DNA from: Ifrita kowaldi
Taxonomy: Eukaryota > Chordata > Aves > Passeriformes > Cinclosomatidae
Assembly (NCBI GenBank): GCA_013398055.1
Contig: VZRS01005498.1
Location: forward strand, 372,001-436,000
DNA length: 64,000 bases
Direction of reading: 5' to 3'
Positions 24,081 through 35,513 of this stretch are shown here, one piece after another (the first letter of the stretch is position 1; each line of letters opens with the position of its first letter). The notes below the pieces were generated by a model. It was given only the letters and a program-made list of their open reading frames with translations. It was not told the origin of the DNA and ran no database searches. Both the position numbers and the translations under genes were made by a program.

Positions 24081-27000
24081 TCTCAGCGAGTTCACAGAAA
24101 CGCCACAAACCCCATTCTTTCTGCTGAATCTGCTGCTGCTCAGCATTGCTGCATAAGAGTGACTGTAATAGCCATGTGACACGTTGACAAGAGTAATTAT
24201 ACTCAGAGGGGTTGGTAATTTATGTTGGGTAGCAGGTGGTATCATTTCCTGGTTAGTCTGTACCCTAACTTGTTATTATCTATGGCCATCAGCAGCTGGA
24301 GTGACACCTACGGAGGAGCCCTCGGAGCTCGCAGCAGGAGACAGAGCTGTTCCATTTGCCTGTAGATCGAAGGAATCCCTCCATCCCTCACACTGAGTGC
24401 AGCACAACCTTTGAGAGCGTGGTGGGCAAGGCCAGGCATGACTCATCTCATTGACTCTCCCCTCTTGTGCATGACTTTTTAACAGGTTATGCTTGACAGA
24501 GAATGTGTTGCTGCTCACTTTCGGCCACCATCATTATGGCCCTGACTCACTCATATATAACAGGCCATCTAAATAGCTGCTGTCCCTAAGGGAAGATTTT
24601 TTACCGCAATATTTCTTTGGTTTGGCAAGTGACTTCATTGCTCGTTTCTGAGTTGAGCACCCCATTGTTCTGGGAGTTGTGCGCACACATAATTAGGGAC
24701 AGAGTCTTCCTCTGACAAGCTTTTGCCCTTAAAAGTAAAGAAAGAGAGGCAGATGGAAAATGGATGTGACACAGAGGTAAGAATAAGTAAATTCTTATTT
24801 ACTTTATCTCAAAGAAGGTCAGGCCAAGGATCTGTGACAGAGCAAGGAGTTGATCAGGTTCTTGGAAAGGCCAAATATAAATGGCCTAATGACACACTCA
24901 TCCGTACTTTCCACCCCCTCACCCTGCCCCCCCCGCATTTTGTTTTTTGATCCCCAAGCCTGTTGTGTTGCTTTATTATCTTTAGGATTCTCATGAGCTC
25001 TTATATTCCAGCTCAAGCAATTCATCACTGTCCTAAAACTGTGGTACAATCTCCTCAGTCTTGTGAAACTCTCTGGACACCTGAGCACATGTTAAAAATC
25101 TAGGTGTATAGTCTTTGATCTTTGAGGGTCTTTTCAGCTCCTTCCATTTCTAGTTTTTAGCTTTCTCACCTCATTTCTTTCAGTTCTTCAATCCCTAATC
25201 CTTGAGATTCTCACTTTTTCCTTCTTCCTTCCCTTACCAGCCCTGCTAATACTGACTTTTTCCTTGTAACTGGTGTCATGAACTTGTTTTATCTTCTCTC
25301 AGATCCCTTTCCCCTGTGTCCTTCTGTTCATTTTTTAAACTTCATTTTCTGAACTGCCTCAAAATGTAGCCACTGTTTATATCATTCACTTATTTTACCG
25401 AGTGACCTCAACGTCTGAGGTTCTGCAGGTTTTTTCTAAACCTGTTTACTCATCTGGAATCAACCAGCAGGTCTACATATGATCCTGACTGGAAGGCATT
25501 TACAGGAGCTGTCCTCCTGTGTGGTTTCTGTGCTGGGAACATCTCCTGTGTAGAGATATTCAAGGTAGCTCCAAACAAGTGCGTTCTCTTGGTGCTTCAG
25601 CTCTGCCAGGCACCACATATACATGGCTAGAGTGCCTAAATTACCCTGTAGGTGAGACTGCAGATTCCTTAGGTAGTTGCAAAAGCATTCACCCTACACT
25701 TGGAGTCTTGATATTTACCTTTTATAACTGTTGTGATCCTTGAGGTGATCCTTCTTTTAATCCACGGCCTAGAAATATTGCTGGATGTGTTAGATATTTC
25801 ATAGGGGTTTTTGAAGATTTTTTTCTTTTTGGTAGAAGTGGGGTTTTGTGGATATTTTTTTTCCTTAGAGAAATGACAGTGTGTTCAAAGATAATGGCAA
25901 AGAGTTCAGTGTTTATCATGGGTACCTTTACTTTCTTCCTTTGCAGTGAGAAGCTAACATTACCAGAGTATTCACTGTATTCCTCTGGCTAGGACATGGA
26001 ATGTTTAGTTTAGTGCCATCTTATGTCCTGCTGTTAATTAATTGCCAGTAAATCACTGACTGGCACATACTTACCTGGGGCCTCACATCCTGAATGCTGT
26101 GAAAGCATTTTACAAAGAGTGCTCTAGGACGAGAATGTGGGGCAGCAATAACTCACTAGGAGCACAAGAAAAGTAGTGGCCAGTGGGAATTATGCTTGCC
26201 CCAGCACGAGGGCAGACAGGATGGTGGGGTTCATGTCCTGCTCTTCAAAATAGTGCCTTAGTCTTTGTAAGGTCCGTGTGTGTTCACGGGATTTTGGTGT
26301 CGTGTGCCACTGAGTAGAGCCAAGGGAACAATCCACGGCTGGTCATTGCCAGCTCTGCCATGAGGGTGAAGTGTTTCCTGGGGATGTTCCCATGCATCTT
26401 CAGTTGTGCTGCAGGAAACGGATTTCATACAGAAAGGGCTGGGCCATCTTTGGAGAACTGGAAATTTGAGTTAATTTGTATGAAGTACACAAGGCCAAAT
26501 GTATTTTTTTTTTCCTGTTAGGCTCAGTAAGTGGCCCTGCCAAAGGAAAAAAGAAATGCATAGAGATTTCACAGGACACACCCTGGTGAAATGGTCATGT
26601 AAAAACCAAATGGATCTACTGATGATAAGAAAGTGTGAGAGCAATTGTATGAGTCCCAGGTATAATTCTGGGCATTTGTGTTAATAATTAATAATGGAGG
26701 TGGCTGTAAGTAAATGTGGACCCAAATGAAAATAAGCCATTAGAGGAGCACGTTTCTTGAATATCTTCCAAAGATTTTCCCTGGTAAGATGGTAGTGGCA
26801 AACAGTGAGCCAGTTTTGAAAGTTGCAAAGTAGTTACATGAATTTGCTGCTGCTACTGGAACCTCAGCTCAGCATCCCAGGAGAAGCCATTCATTTCTGC
26901 ATTCTAGTGCCATAAACAATTTTACCTTAATTTAAGGAATTCATATTTCAGCACTTTTTATTTTCTGGGGATTTTTTTTGGTTTTTTTTTTAGTGGATTG

Positions 27001-28198
27001 AATAATGATCTTGAATTCTAACACTGCTTTAAGTGTTCTCAAGTTAACTTCTCCCTTCCAAGGTTCCCCAATTTACCAGCAGCACCTGAATGAGCCATTT
27101 GGTTTTCTCTCATATTCTGCTCTACTTTTCACATCAGGAGTACTAATTTGTGTCCTGGAGTCCGTGAAGGCAGCCTGAGTACTTACTGGTAGTACAGTTC
27201 CCCATGGGGACCTCTTGTACCCCATCTAGCTGAATTCAGCTGCTATTTGTTTTTCAGCTTACATTTTTTAAATTTTGATAAAACCTGAGGGAATTAGTTG
27301 CCTAATTCTTGCAGAATTACAATGTGAGTTGGATGAATAATTTCCTCAGACTTGTTTGAAAATCTCAGATTGTTATTCTAATATTATTCGTACTACTGCA
27401 TGTGTTTTCATAGCTAAAAACCTGCAATAAATAAGCTCCTGGAATCACATTAATTGCAAGAATATTCACTTACAGAGTCATTTGTAAACAAAACTCATAC
27501 CTGGATTAGGTTGTATAATTTTTTTAAAAAGTAAGACTGAATATTAAGAAGCTGAACACACTGGCTTACATAACAGCTACACATCCTACACCAGCTGTAA
27601 TTTCCACAGCACTGAACTTTAAAAAAGACAAGAGTTGTGGCACAGGACATGTTTTGAAGTTTCAGAACCTGATTCTGTAAATTGGTCAAATAAAGGTGGA
27701 TGCCATTGATCATAAAGCAGACTAAATTTCTGTCAGGTTTTTCCCCAATTAATGGTTCTTCAACCTTACAAATGAGAATAAGAAGTGTGTATGTCAAGGG
27801 AATCGTATTCCCTTAACAGAAAGGGAACAGATGCCTAACCTGTAAGTTTGCATATCTCTGTTTTATTGCTGTGGGACTTGCCAGTTCCAGGGTCAAAGCA
27901 GAGCCCCAACTAGTGGGAATGGAATGGAAAAGGAAGGTAAAAAGGTAAAAGAAAGAGATGAAATCGATAAGAAAGGGTTCAAAACATATGTCTGATGAGT
28001 TCTTTCTAGTAGATAACATTGTCAAAGAATAAAACTGAGCTGGAGGGTAACATGCTACCTTTCTGTCCAGTCAGTTCACTAGAAAAGACTATATTTGATT
28101 CAAAGCTCTGTAGAGACACCTGAGGGATGCTGGTTTTTTGTTTTGCTGATGATGTGGAAGAAATTCTGAGGGAATTAAAATACTTTTAGTTAGCTTGA

Positions 28199-28642
28199 CT
28201 ACTCTGCATTCTTCTTATTATCAAGGGGATTGGCAGAACTTGATGGTCTCTCAGTCTTTAACATTTTTGGAGATTTCACATCATTTGGTGTGAAAATAGT
28301 CCTGGTCTCTTTAAGGGAGGATAAGACAGTGGATAAATTGCCACCATGCACTAAGAAGCTTTGGGATAAAGCCTTATTCCCCAAATGAGAATTGTTAACA
28401 GAAATTCCAAAAGGATTATTACAGCCCTTTGCTTGCCACATTTTTTTGGGTGATGAATTCTTTGCTAGTTCATGTAGCTTATGAGCATTCAACAAGGCCT
28501 GTTGCAAAATGTTCATCTCTTAAATCACATTTTTTATATCACCTGATAGCTTTTTCAGATGCAGGAAGTACAACAGCTTTTTTCTGGATTTGGTAAGAGG
28601 GTGATTAGTTTTAAAATGGCACTGGAATTCTTCCCACCCAAT
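28199..28642 (-). pseudogene. Possible degraded coding sequence, one internal stop
   Basis: On the minus strand a frame runs 40 codons from 28642 to a TAA at 28522-28520, then GAG, then an ATG at 28516 and 105 more codons to a TAG at 28201-28199. The two parts are in the same phase, separated by one stop, and both have soluble-protein-like composition: basic, Lys/Ser/Asn/Leu-rich, with short stretches such as LHLKKLSGDIKNVI before the stop and MNILQQALLNAHKLHELAKN after it, and TIFTPNDVKSPKML further on. There is no intron-like break. I do not recognise the family. It could be an old processed pseudogene, a relic of transposon coding sequence, or chance in A-rich DNA. No poly(A) tail is visible downstream. 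Confidence 0.25.
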
Positions 28643-29289
28643 TCAGGGTGTTTGTGGAAGCAAACTACTTGAGGTCCCCTGTCGTCACTGCAGAGCACAA
28701 GACACTTGGAAAGCAGCACTCATGTTGCCTGTATGAGCACTGCTTCAAAAAAGAATTACTTTTGGTGCTCTTCAGAAAATTAGGCTAGATTAGACACTCA
28801 ACTTTCAGAGGGTTGGAGTAAGGCAAGAAGAGTCTGTAACTTCCAGACAATTCCTTGGAGACCCAGAGGATGAGGATCAGGGAGCACCCACCACACAGAT
28901 CTGCCTGCTGGATATAACCTTAATATATCTGTCCTTTATTGAAGAAAATTCACTATCCAGACTCTACTTGGCTTATGAATAAATCCAAGACTTATATATC
29001 CTTGGACTTTTTTTTTTTTCTCTCAGTCCTTTATTCAGCACAGAACTCTGCTTCTCAGAGTAAAAGGTTAATGATCTTTGGGTCTGGACTGACCCAGGAT
29101 CAGAGCAGCAGTTTTTTTCCTCGACTGCAGTGGGAGGTGAATTCAGGGCCTGTTTGAAAACCTGGCTTTACATGCAGCTCAGGTTTAGACAGGAGAACCT
29201 TGTGTAGTGCAAGTCCTCTGTGAAATTAGGTGACTCTATGTTGAAAGAGGCAATTTTTTGATTAAAAGAAAAAAATCTGATAAAAGCAT

Positions 29290-29610
29290 GTGTTTGTTTT
29301 TGGAGAACAGCACGACAATGTGTATCGTTTTTATCTGTCAACAGCCATCACCTTGTCAGAGTTTGGCTGCTGTTGATTTATTACAACCTATGCGAATGTA
29401 TAATTGGTAGGCTGGTCCTCAGATCCGTGCAGGAGAGGCACAAATTTGGAAGCCAGATGTCCCATGGTAATGCGCTAAAAGAGAGAGATAATCACCAAAG
29501 AGCTGAGGAGCCCTTCAACTCATTACTCTTACATACTCTCTTAGCCTTAAGATTTATCAGTGTTTGTAATGAAAGCATCTAAAATGAAAACAACTTATTA
29601 ACTTCACTAA
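29290..29610. promoter_or_regulatory. Enhancer-like block
   Basis: The block is non-repetitive and of balanced composition, with motifs such as TTTTATCTGTCAA, TTGATTTATTACAA and CTCTTAGCC. It contrasts with the homopolymer-rich flanks. The impression of constraint rests only on texture and is an inference. Confidence 0.2.
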
Positions 29611-31401
29611 AGGCACCATCTTCCACTCCCCACAAATAAATCTTTTATCGGGATCTGCACTGCAGGAGTCCCAGCCTTTTAGTTAGAAATCGGGGGGAAT
29701 TCACTGAGGCATACTGTTTAGCAATGCTGTTACAAGGCCCAGAATGACCTTGACAAGGAGAAAAGCCTTTGGAGGTGGAAATTTCCTGGCACAATAATGC
29801 ATGCACGAAAGTATGACTCTCATTGTGGAGTTCAGGGATGATTCTTGAAGCTGTTTCATCAGGGCTATTTCTCTGCCAGTACCGAAGGTGTGCAGACTGC
29901 CTCCGGAGGTGTGGTCTGCCCTTAACCTGTGCATGGCTCAGCCTTTAAGTCCTGGCATCAAAGACCATTGGATCTGGAAAGTGTATCCTGCCAGAGGGAG
30001 GACAGGGCTGTAGTTCTAGTAGAGCTGTTCTCCAGCTGAGCTGCAGGAACATTACGTTTTAAATATTGATTTGTGCTTTTAATTCGCTATTAATCACGGT
30101 GGGTTTCAGAGCATTTGGGTTTCGTGAGGAGGCCGTGGCTCCTCAAAGGTGATGCCATTAACACGGACCTCCTTCCTGGTGTTGGAATGCTGGCTGGCAG
30201 AAGGCAGGTTATTGAAAATCTTCTGGGGACTGCAGAGGACTTGTATAGGGGAACACTTCCATTGGACAGGAACGCAGGGACAGAAAGGCAGAGCTGTAAA
30301 GCTCCTGTGTAAATTATCATTTGTCTTTTCCCTCTAATTCAGTCCTGATCTGGAGAGAGGGAAAGCTATATGTCATTAAAGGAGTCTTAGTGGGTTCACA
30401 GACCAGGTGATGTACATCCTCTATTTGCCTCAGACAACCACATGTACATCTTTCTAATGTGATTAGGCCATCATACAGGGCACAGATCAATTTATTATTC
30501 TGCCTGAGAGCACCGTGTTCCTCTTTAAAAAATTGTTACTCCTGAAGTTGGCAATTACTTTAAAATAAATTTACCAAAGACAAAATTGTGCCTCTTGGGT
30601 CAGTAAATGACTTCCCTGTTTTTTCTTGAAGAGACAAGGTGTTTATTAAAGACCTCCTTAGTTTACTGTGTTGGGTTTTTCACTTTGAATAATTGTCCAA
30701 TTAAATATAATTTGGAAGTCCATGCTAACCTACTGCTTGCATTGTATAAGTAAGAATATCTCTGAAAGATGTGCATTAATAAATCCCACTGAGCCCTATC
30801 TCTTTTAAAAAATGGTTTCCTTTGTTTAATTTTTAGAATTTTTTCACAGGGCTCTAAGCCTTACATTTGGAAATGCTGCTGTTTTCACACAAATAATTTA
30901 TACAGTCCATTCTTTCAGATTCTGTGGAAAACATTTTTATCATTTATTGTGACATAGCTTATTTTTAAAATTATTTTTAACCTCTTGTTTAGGTTTGGAA
31001 TATGTTTTACAGTTTAAAACTTTACAGATTCTATTTTGTGTGTGTATCTAGGGATTTCTGTTCCTAATTTGCAAGGGGGAAATAACATGAAGTTAAGTGG
31101 ATAAAAGAAAAGTAATTAAATGTAGCAATTAGATGAAGTTCTAGAAACCCAAGATGGAATTGGTCAATAAGAGATATATAGAAGGATAAAGAAAAATGAT
31201 GTTTCCTGCTATAACATGTTCCACAGAGATATAGTCATGCCTGGCCTTGAAGTCTGAGCGTGAGGCTGGCAGCAGGACCTCTCACTTTGACTCAAGCACA
31301 AAGAACATTGATGTTTCTTTATCTTACCAGGATCTGAGTAACTCCAACTCATTTACTCCTGTGGATACAAGACTTGTATTCCTAATAGGAATATAATGGG
31401 T

Positions 31402-31419
31402 ATTGATTAGCTAATCAAT
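31402..31419. promoter_or_regulatory. Perfect 18-bp palindrome with homeodomain cores
   Basis: ATTGATTAGCTAATCAAT reads identically on both strands. It contains two TGATTA/TAATCA half-sites facing one another, and is followed at once by TAATTAATAA. Such arrangements suit binding of homeodomain dimers (TAAT and TGATTAAT-type sites are known for HOX/PBX and paired-class factors). A perfect 18-bp palindrome is unusual by chance, though AT-rich DNA makes it somewhat easier. Use as a binding site is inferred. Confidence 0.4.
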
Positions 31420-31688
31420 GTAATTAATAAAGATTTTTTAGAACTGGGGAAATAACAAAGCGCATGGGGGAAATTTTATCTCATTTTGCTACTTCTAAAG
31501 AAACTGCCACAAAGTGAATTCCAAAAAATATTTTGTGCTGTTGTAATTACACTTTTAATTGGAATTATGATTGCTCCTACTGTACTAAAAGTGTATTTTT
31601 GTTATGCTGTAAGCAGGAAAAGACATACACTAAATTGACATTAAGATTGAAATTAGCTGTGTACTCTGTCCTTTACATTCTGGTTGCT

Positions 31689-31703
31689 GTCACCCTCTAG
31701 TGA
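31689..31703 (-). promoter_or_regulatory. CTCF-like core
   Basis: Read on the minus strand, the sequence is TCACTAGAGGGTGAC. It fits the known CTCF core CCASYAGRKGGCRS at most positions, with mismatches mainly at the first C and at the C after the GG. It lies about 270 bases from the 31.4 kb palindrome. A weak match like this will occur by chance at some rate, so this is only a candidate. Confidence 0.25.
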
Positions 31704-34047
31704 AACACAAGAAGCTGGAAAGCTTATTTGCCTTTCCTGGTCTATCAGTGCACGGAACACCTAATTAATGCTGAGGTCAGTAACACAGTCTGCTGTTCCT
31801 GGAGAGTTAAGATCCAACAACCATCCAGACACAAGAATAAACTCCAGCCCAAGTGTTTCTAGCCTGTGGCATCCAAAATGAAACAGAAGTTAATTGGTGC
31901 TGCCCTCCTCACAGTAACACCATCCATGGGCAGAAGGGTGCTTATATCTGTGTGTGCATATAAACACCTGTAGAAATCTGGAGGACACCACTCAGTTCCT
32001 GCTGAGATGGGGAGCTGCATAACTTCCCTGGAATAGTAGAGTGGTGGACTTTTTTAATCCAGTATTTTGATAATGTAATTCTTTAGAAAGAACCTTTACA
32101 GATTAAATAGCTTTGATGCATCATGGAATCAGGAAGATTTGGGATAGCAGGAGGCCAGAGGAAAGTGACAGGGGACTTCAAAGGAGGTGAATTCCGTGCC
32201 TGAAAAGTCACATTATACACCTTTTTTCTCCCTTTAACTACCCATGATGTGCATGCCCAAACTGGTTGTGGCATTCTATAGGTGAAAAACAACCTGGTCT
32301 TTACAGGACATCATGACAAAATATCATGCCTGGCTTTGGACAAGGAGCCAGTAATTAGTGCTCACTCTTATCCAAGCAGTACAGAGCAGTTTTGAGAGTG
32401 AGCAAAGGAGATTTTGAAGGAGTAGTTCTTTGTTTGAGGAGGATCTAAAGAAGAGGAGATACGGTAGGGAAGTAAAGCAATAAGTAAAACTATCTCAAAA
32501 TCAAGAGTAAGAACGCTAGCGCTTCTGTAATATTTTTAAAACCCCAAAAACACAGAGACAAAAAGGGATAGCTATACCTATTTCACCTCCTTTGCTGCAT
32601 GCTTACCTATTTGGAATCCCAATCACCCATATTCTGTTTTGGAAAGATGTATTGATTACTTTAACTGCACTTGCCATGCAACAGGGCCCTAAGTATACTC
32701 TTACTTCTGCAAGAGTTGTTTCATTTTCCAGAAATAATTTTTTATGCTGGTTCAGTAGAAAGCAAACCAAACATAGCTCCCCCAAAACTAAGCAGAAGGA
32801 TTGGCTTAAACCATGCTCTGATTATTTTTTGAAAGATGGAACACTGACGCTTTTGGAACAAAGTACTTTCCTGACAGGCATGAGCAGCAATGGCGCCCCT
32901 TAAAAGAACCCATATCGAACAGCACCTGCAAGGTTTTCATGCATCCCTGCGGTGCTCTGCATCCCAAATACCTGGCTTCCCACTGGGAAAAGAAGTGGTA
33001 GCATGAAGTTTGTTGAAATTATGCCATTTTGTGAAATAGTACTGTGGTGACAAATCAGAAAATTCAGACAATTTTTTATCAATATTTTCCAGCCAGCTCT
33101 TGTTTGCCCTCTCTCATGAGCAACTTTACAGAACGCAGTGCTTAGTTCATGCCATGGTTGCTCAGTTAATTACTAAAACTTGCCTTTCTTCTCAGTTTTC
33201 TACATAAGCATCTACTTCACAGGCTTAGTGATGATAGTCTGGGGTTTGCAAGAGTACGTAAGCAAGACACCATATCTCTGTTTATGCTGGAAAAGCCCTG
33301 CCTGAGCTGTTCTTACATTAATAAGTTTATCCAGGTTCTCCAAGTAAGTTTAGGTGGATTCTGACAGTACTCCTCTGAAATGAGCAGCAAGTTTCTCACA
33401 GGAAGCAGAAAATACTTACTGGTGTCTCATGTCAGTGAGATGCACTAAGTACTGCCCGAGGAGGGGGAGCAGAGTCCTAGAATGGATTTTTGTAGGGTTC
33501 AGGGCTGGGCCGTGGTAAATAGCTATTATGGACTGTAGATTTTCACTGTCCTTCAGTGTGTGGGGTATCACAGGGGTGTGTGGGAACTAATAATGCCCAG
33601 CAGAACTTTTATCAATGTCAGGGAGAAAGGAACTGGAGTACAGTTTAATGCACCACTTTCTTCTCTTAAAGTACATTTTGTTTCAGTGATTATCAGCTCT
33701 TCAGGACCACTGTTGTGCCAAACAGATAAGCAGTTTGTTACTGGAGACAAGACAGGTGCTTGAAATCCTGAGGATGTGTGTGGTGATAATTGATAATTTT
33801 TAACAACTGGGCCAGTTGACAACTTATTAAAATTCTTCAGTTTCTGAATAAGCATAGTCTGAGCTAGTCTAGGATACCTTAATGGAGAAGTGAATGGAGA
33901 CAAAATTGCAGTTGTTGCTCCTTCAATTTTCAGATCCATTTATATAAGGCACTGATATAATGTTAGGTTTGATTATAATTCAAATGATTTTACAGTAATT
34001 TTAACTTCAAGTACAGACAGTGGTTAGTAGCCAACAGATGATGCAGT

Positions 34048-34472
34048 ACAGGAAAGGGCCACATGGATGATTAAGGAATTAAGCATCTGATGTGAGGGAG
34101 AACTGGGATTGCCTAGGCTAGAGAAGAGGAGGCTCGAGAGATCTTCCCAATGTGTATAAGTACCTGATGGGAGGATGTAAAGTTGACAGAGACACACTCT
34201 TCTCAGTGGTGCCAAATAATAGACGAAAAACAATGTACATCAAGAGAAATACAAGAAAATTCGTTTTCACATAAAAAAATAAACTCTTACTGTGAGGGTG
34301 GTCACTGGCACAGGTTACCCAGACAGGTTGCTGGGTTTCCATCCTTGGAGATGCTCAAACCCCAGCTGGACACAGCCCTGAGTAATGTGTTCTAGTTGAT
34401 TCTGCTGTGAGCAAAGCAGGAGCAGCCTACACAGTCTCCAGAGGCAGCTTCCAACCTGTTCTGTTATTCTCC
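34048..34472 (+). mobile_element. CR1 LINE, 3' fragment (copy 3)
   Basis: A + strand CR1 3' segment with 'gaaagggccacatggatgat', 'ctagagaagaggaggctcg', 'ccaatgtgtataagtacctg', 'actcttctcagtggtgcc', 'ctgtgagggtggtcactggc', 'tccatccttggagatgctca' and 'caaaccccagctggacacag', ending 'cttccaacctgttctgttat'. It is more diverged than copies 1 and 4, and contains an AT-rich, poorly matching middle (about 34205-34275). The subfamily differs from its neighbour copy 4. No coding capacity remains. Confidence 0.9.
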
Positions 34473-35084
34473 TTCCCATCAAAGGTCAAGTTTCTTCTGT
34501 GTAATTCAGTACTAACTGAAGCTGGCTGGTGTCTTTACATCAGTTTCAGTGATCATGGTTCAGGTCAAGCGTGAGAGGAAAAATAAACAATATTATCAGA
34601 AATAAAAACTCAGATTTGGGAGCAGAAGAAGCAGACGTACCAATAGAAGTAAATGAACAACTACTGAAAAGCTGCACAAAGGTCCAAAAAAAGATATCAA
34701 AAGTGGTGCCAAAGGGGAGCAGAGCTATATTTCTGCTCACAGTACATCTCTGTTGTGACAAAAAAAGCTGGATTCTAGATCTCTACCGATCCAATTTTCT
34801 CGGCCTCCCAGGTTTCTTCAGTACCAGTCTCCATGCTAAACAACACTTCTACTTTGCAGCCAATCAAGTGCACGCATGTTTAAAAAGTGGGTTGCTTAAA
34901 GAAGTTAAACAAGTATGTCTGATAGTATGCTTTTAGCAGTTGCTAGATTTTCAGTCCAGTGTCCCTTTTAAGTTCTTAAATTACAGCTAACATTAAAAAA
35001 GGAAGCTGAAGCTCCTCTTTTATTCAGACTTACAGTTTATTTAACAAAGCAGCTGTGTACGTATTTACCATTAATATAGTACCT
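34473..35084. other. Spacer between two CR1 copies
   Basis: About 600 bases lie between two CR1 fragments of the same orientation. A + frame of 121 codons (34571-34936) starts at a GTG rather than an ATG, is mixed basic and hydrophobic, and is not recognised. The spacer does not resemble CR1, so the two copies come from separate insertions rather than one broken element. No target-site duplication is evident. Confidence 0.5.
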
Positions 35085-35513
35085 GAAGGGCGAAGGGTCT
35101 GAAGCACAAGTCTTATAAGGAGCAGCTGAGGGAGCTGAGGTTATTTAGTCTGGAGAAAAGAAGAGTCGGGGGAGACCTTATTATTCTCTTCAGCTGCCTG
35201 AAAGGAGATTGTAGATAGGTGGGTTTGGTCTTTTTAAAACAAGAAGTAGGACAAGAGGAAACAGCCTCATGTTGTCTCAGGGAAAGTTTAGATCGGCTAG
35301 TAAAAAAGTTTCTTCCAAGAAAGGGTGGTCAAGCATTGGAGCAGGTACCCAGGGAAGTGGCAGAATCACCATCCATGAGAGTCTTCAAAAAAACAGGTAG
35401 ATGTGGAGCTTAGGGATACGGTTTAGTGATAGACCTGGCAGAGTTAGGCTAATGGTTGGACTTGATGATCTCAGAGGCCTTTTCCCACCTTAACAATACT
35501 GTGATTCCATGAT
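35085..35513 (+). mobile_element. CR1 LINE, 3' fragment (copy 4)
   Basis: The best preserved CR1 in the window, read on the + strand: 'gtctgaagcacaagtcttat', 'ggagcagctgagggagctga', 'ggttatttagtctggagaaa', 'gggggagaccttattattc', 'ctgcctgaaaggagattgta', 'cagcctcatgttgtctcagg', 'gtggcagaatcaccatccat' and the 3' terminus 'ggttggacttgatgatctca' with 'actgtgattccatga'. About 430 bases remain, 5'-truncated, with no intact reverse transcriptase. The frame at 35219-35413 is a relic reading within this repeat rather than a gene. Confidence 0.95.

Larger units (their letters stand above)
18878..34047. other. Unique non-coding DNA, long middle interval
   Basis: No intact gene is visible over 15 kb. Notable contents: a GC-rich patch with CpGs at 19070-19210; CT-rich runs at 19690-19745 and 25125-25330; a GC-rich block at 21800-22195; simple GTTT-type sequence near 24.05 kb; and alternating AT-rich blocks that resemble conserved developmental enhancers in texture. 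One minus-strand frame at 28.2-28.6 kb is annotated separately as a possible pseudogene. Several short frames on both strands lack any family signature. Confidence 0.65.

Noticed and set aside
34571..34936. 121-codon frame between two CR1 copies
   Set aside because: It begins at GTG, has no homology I can recall, and does not continue CR1 reverse transcriptase.
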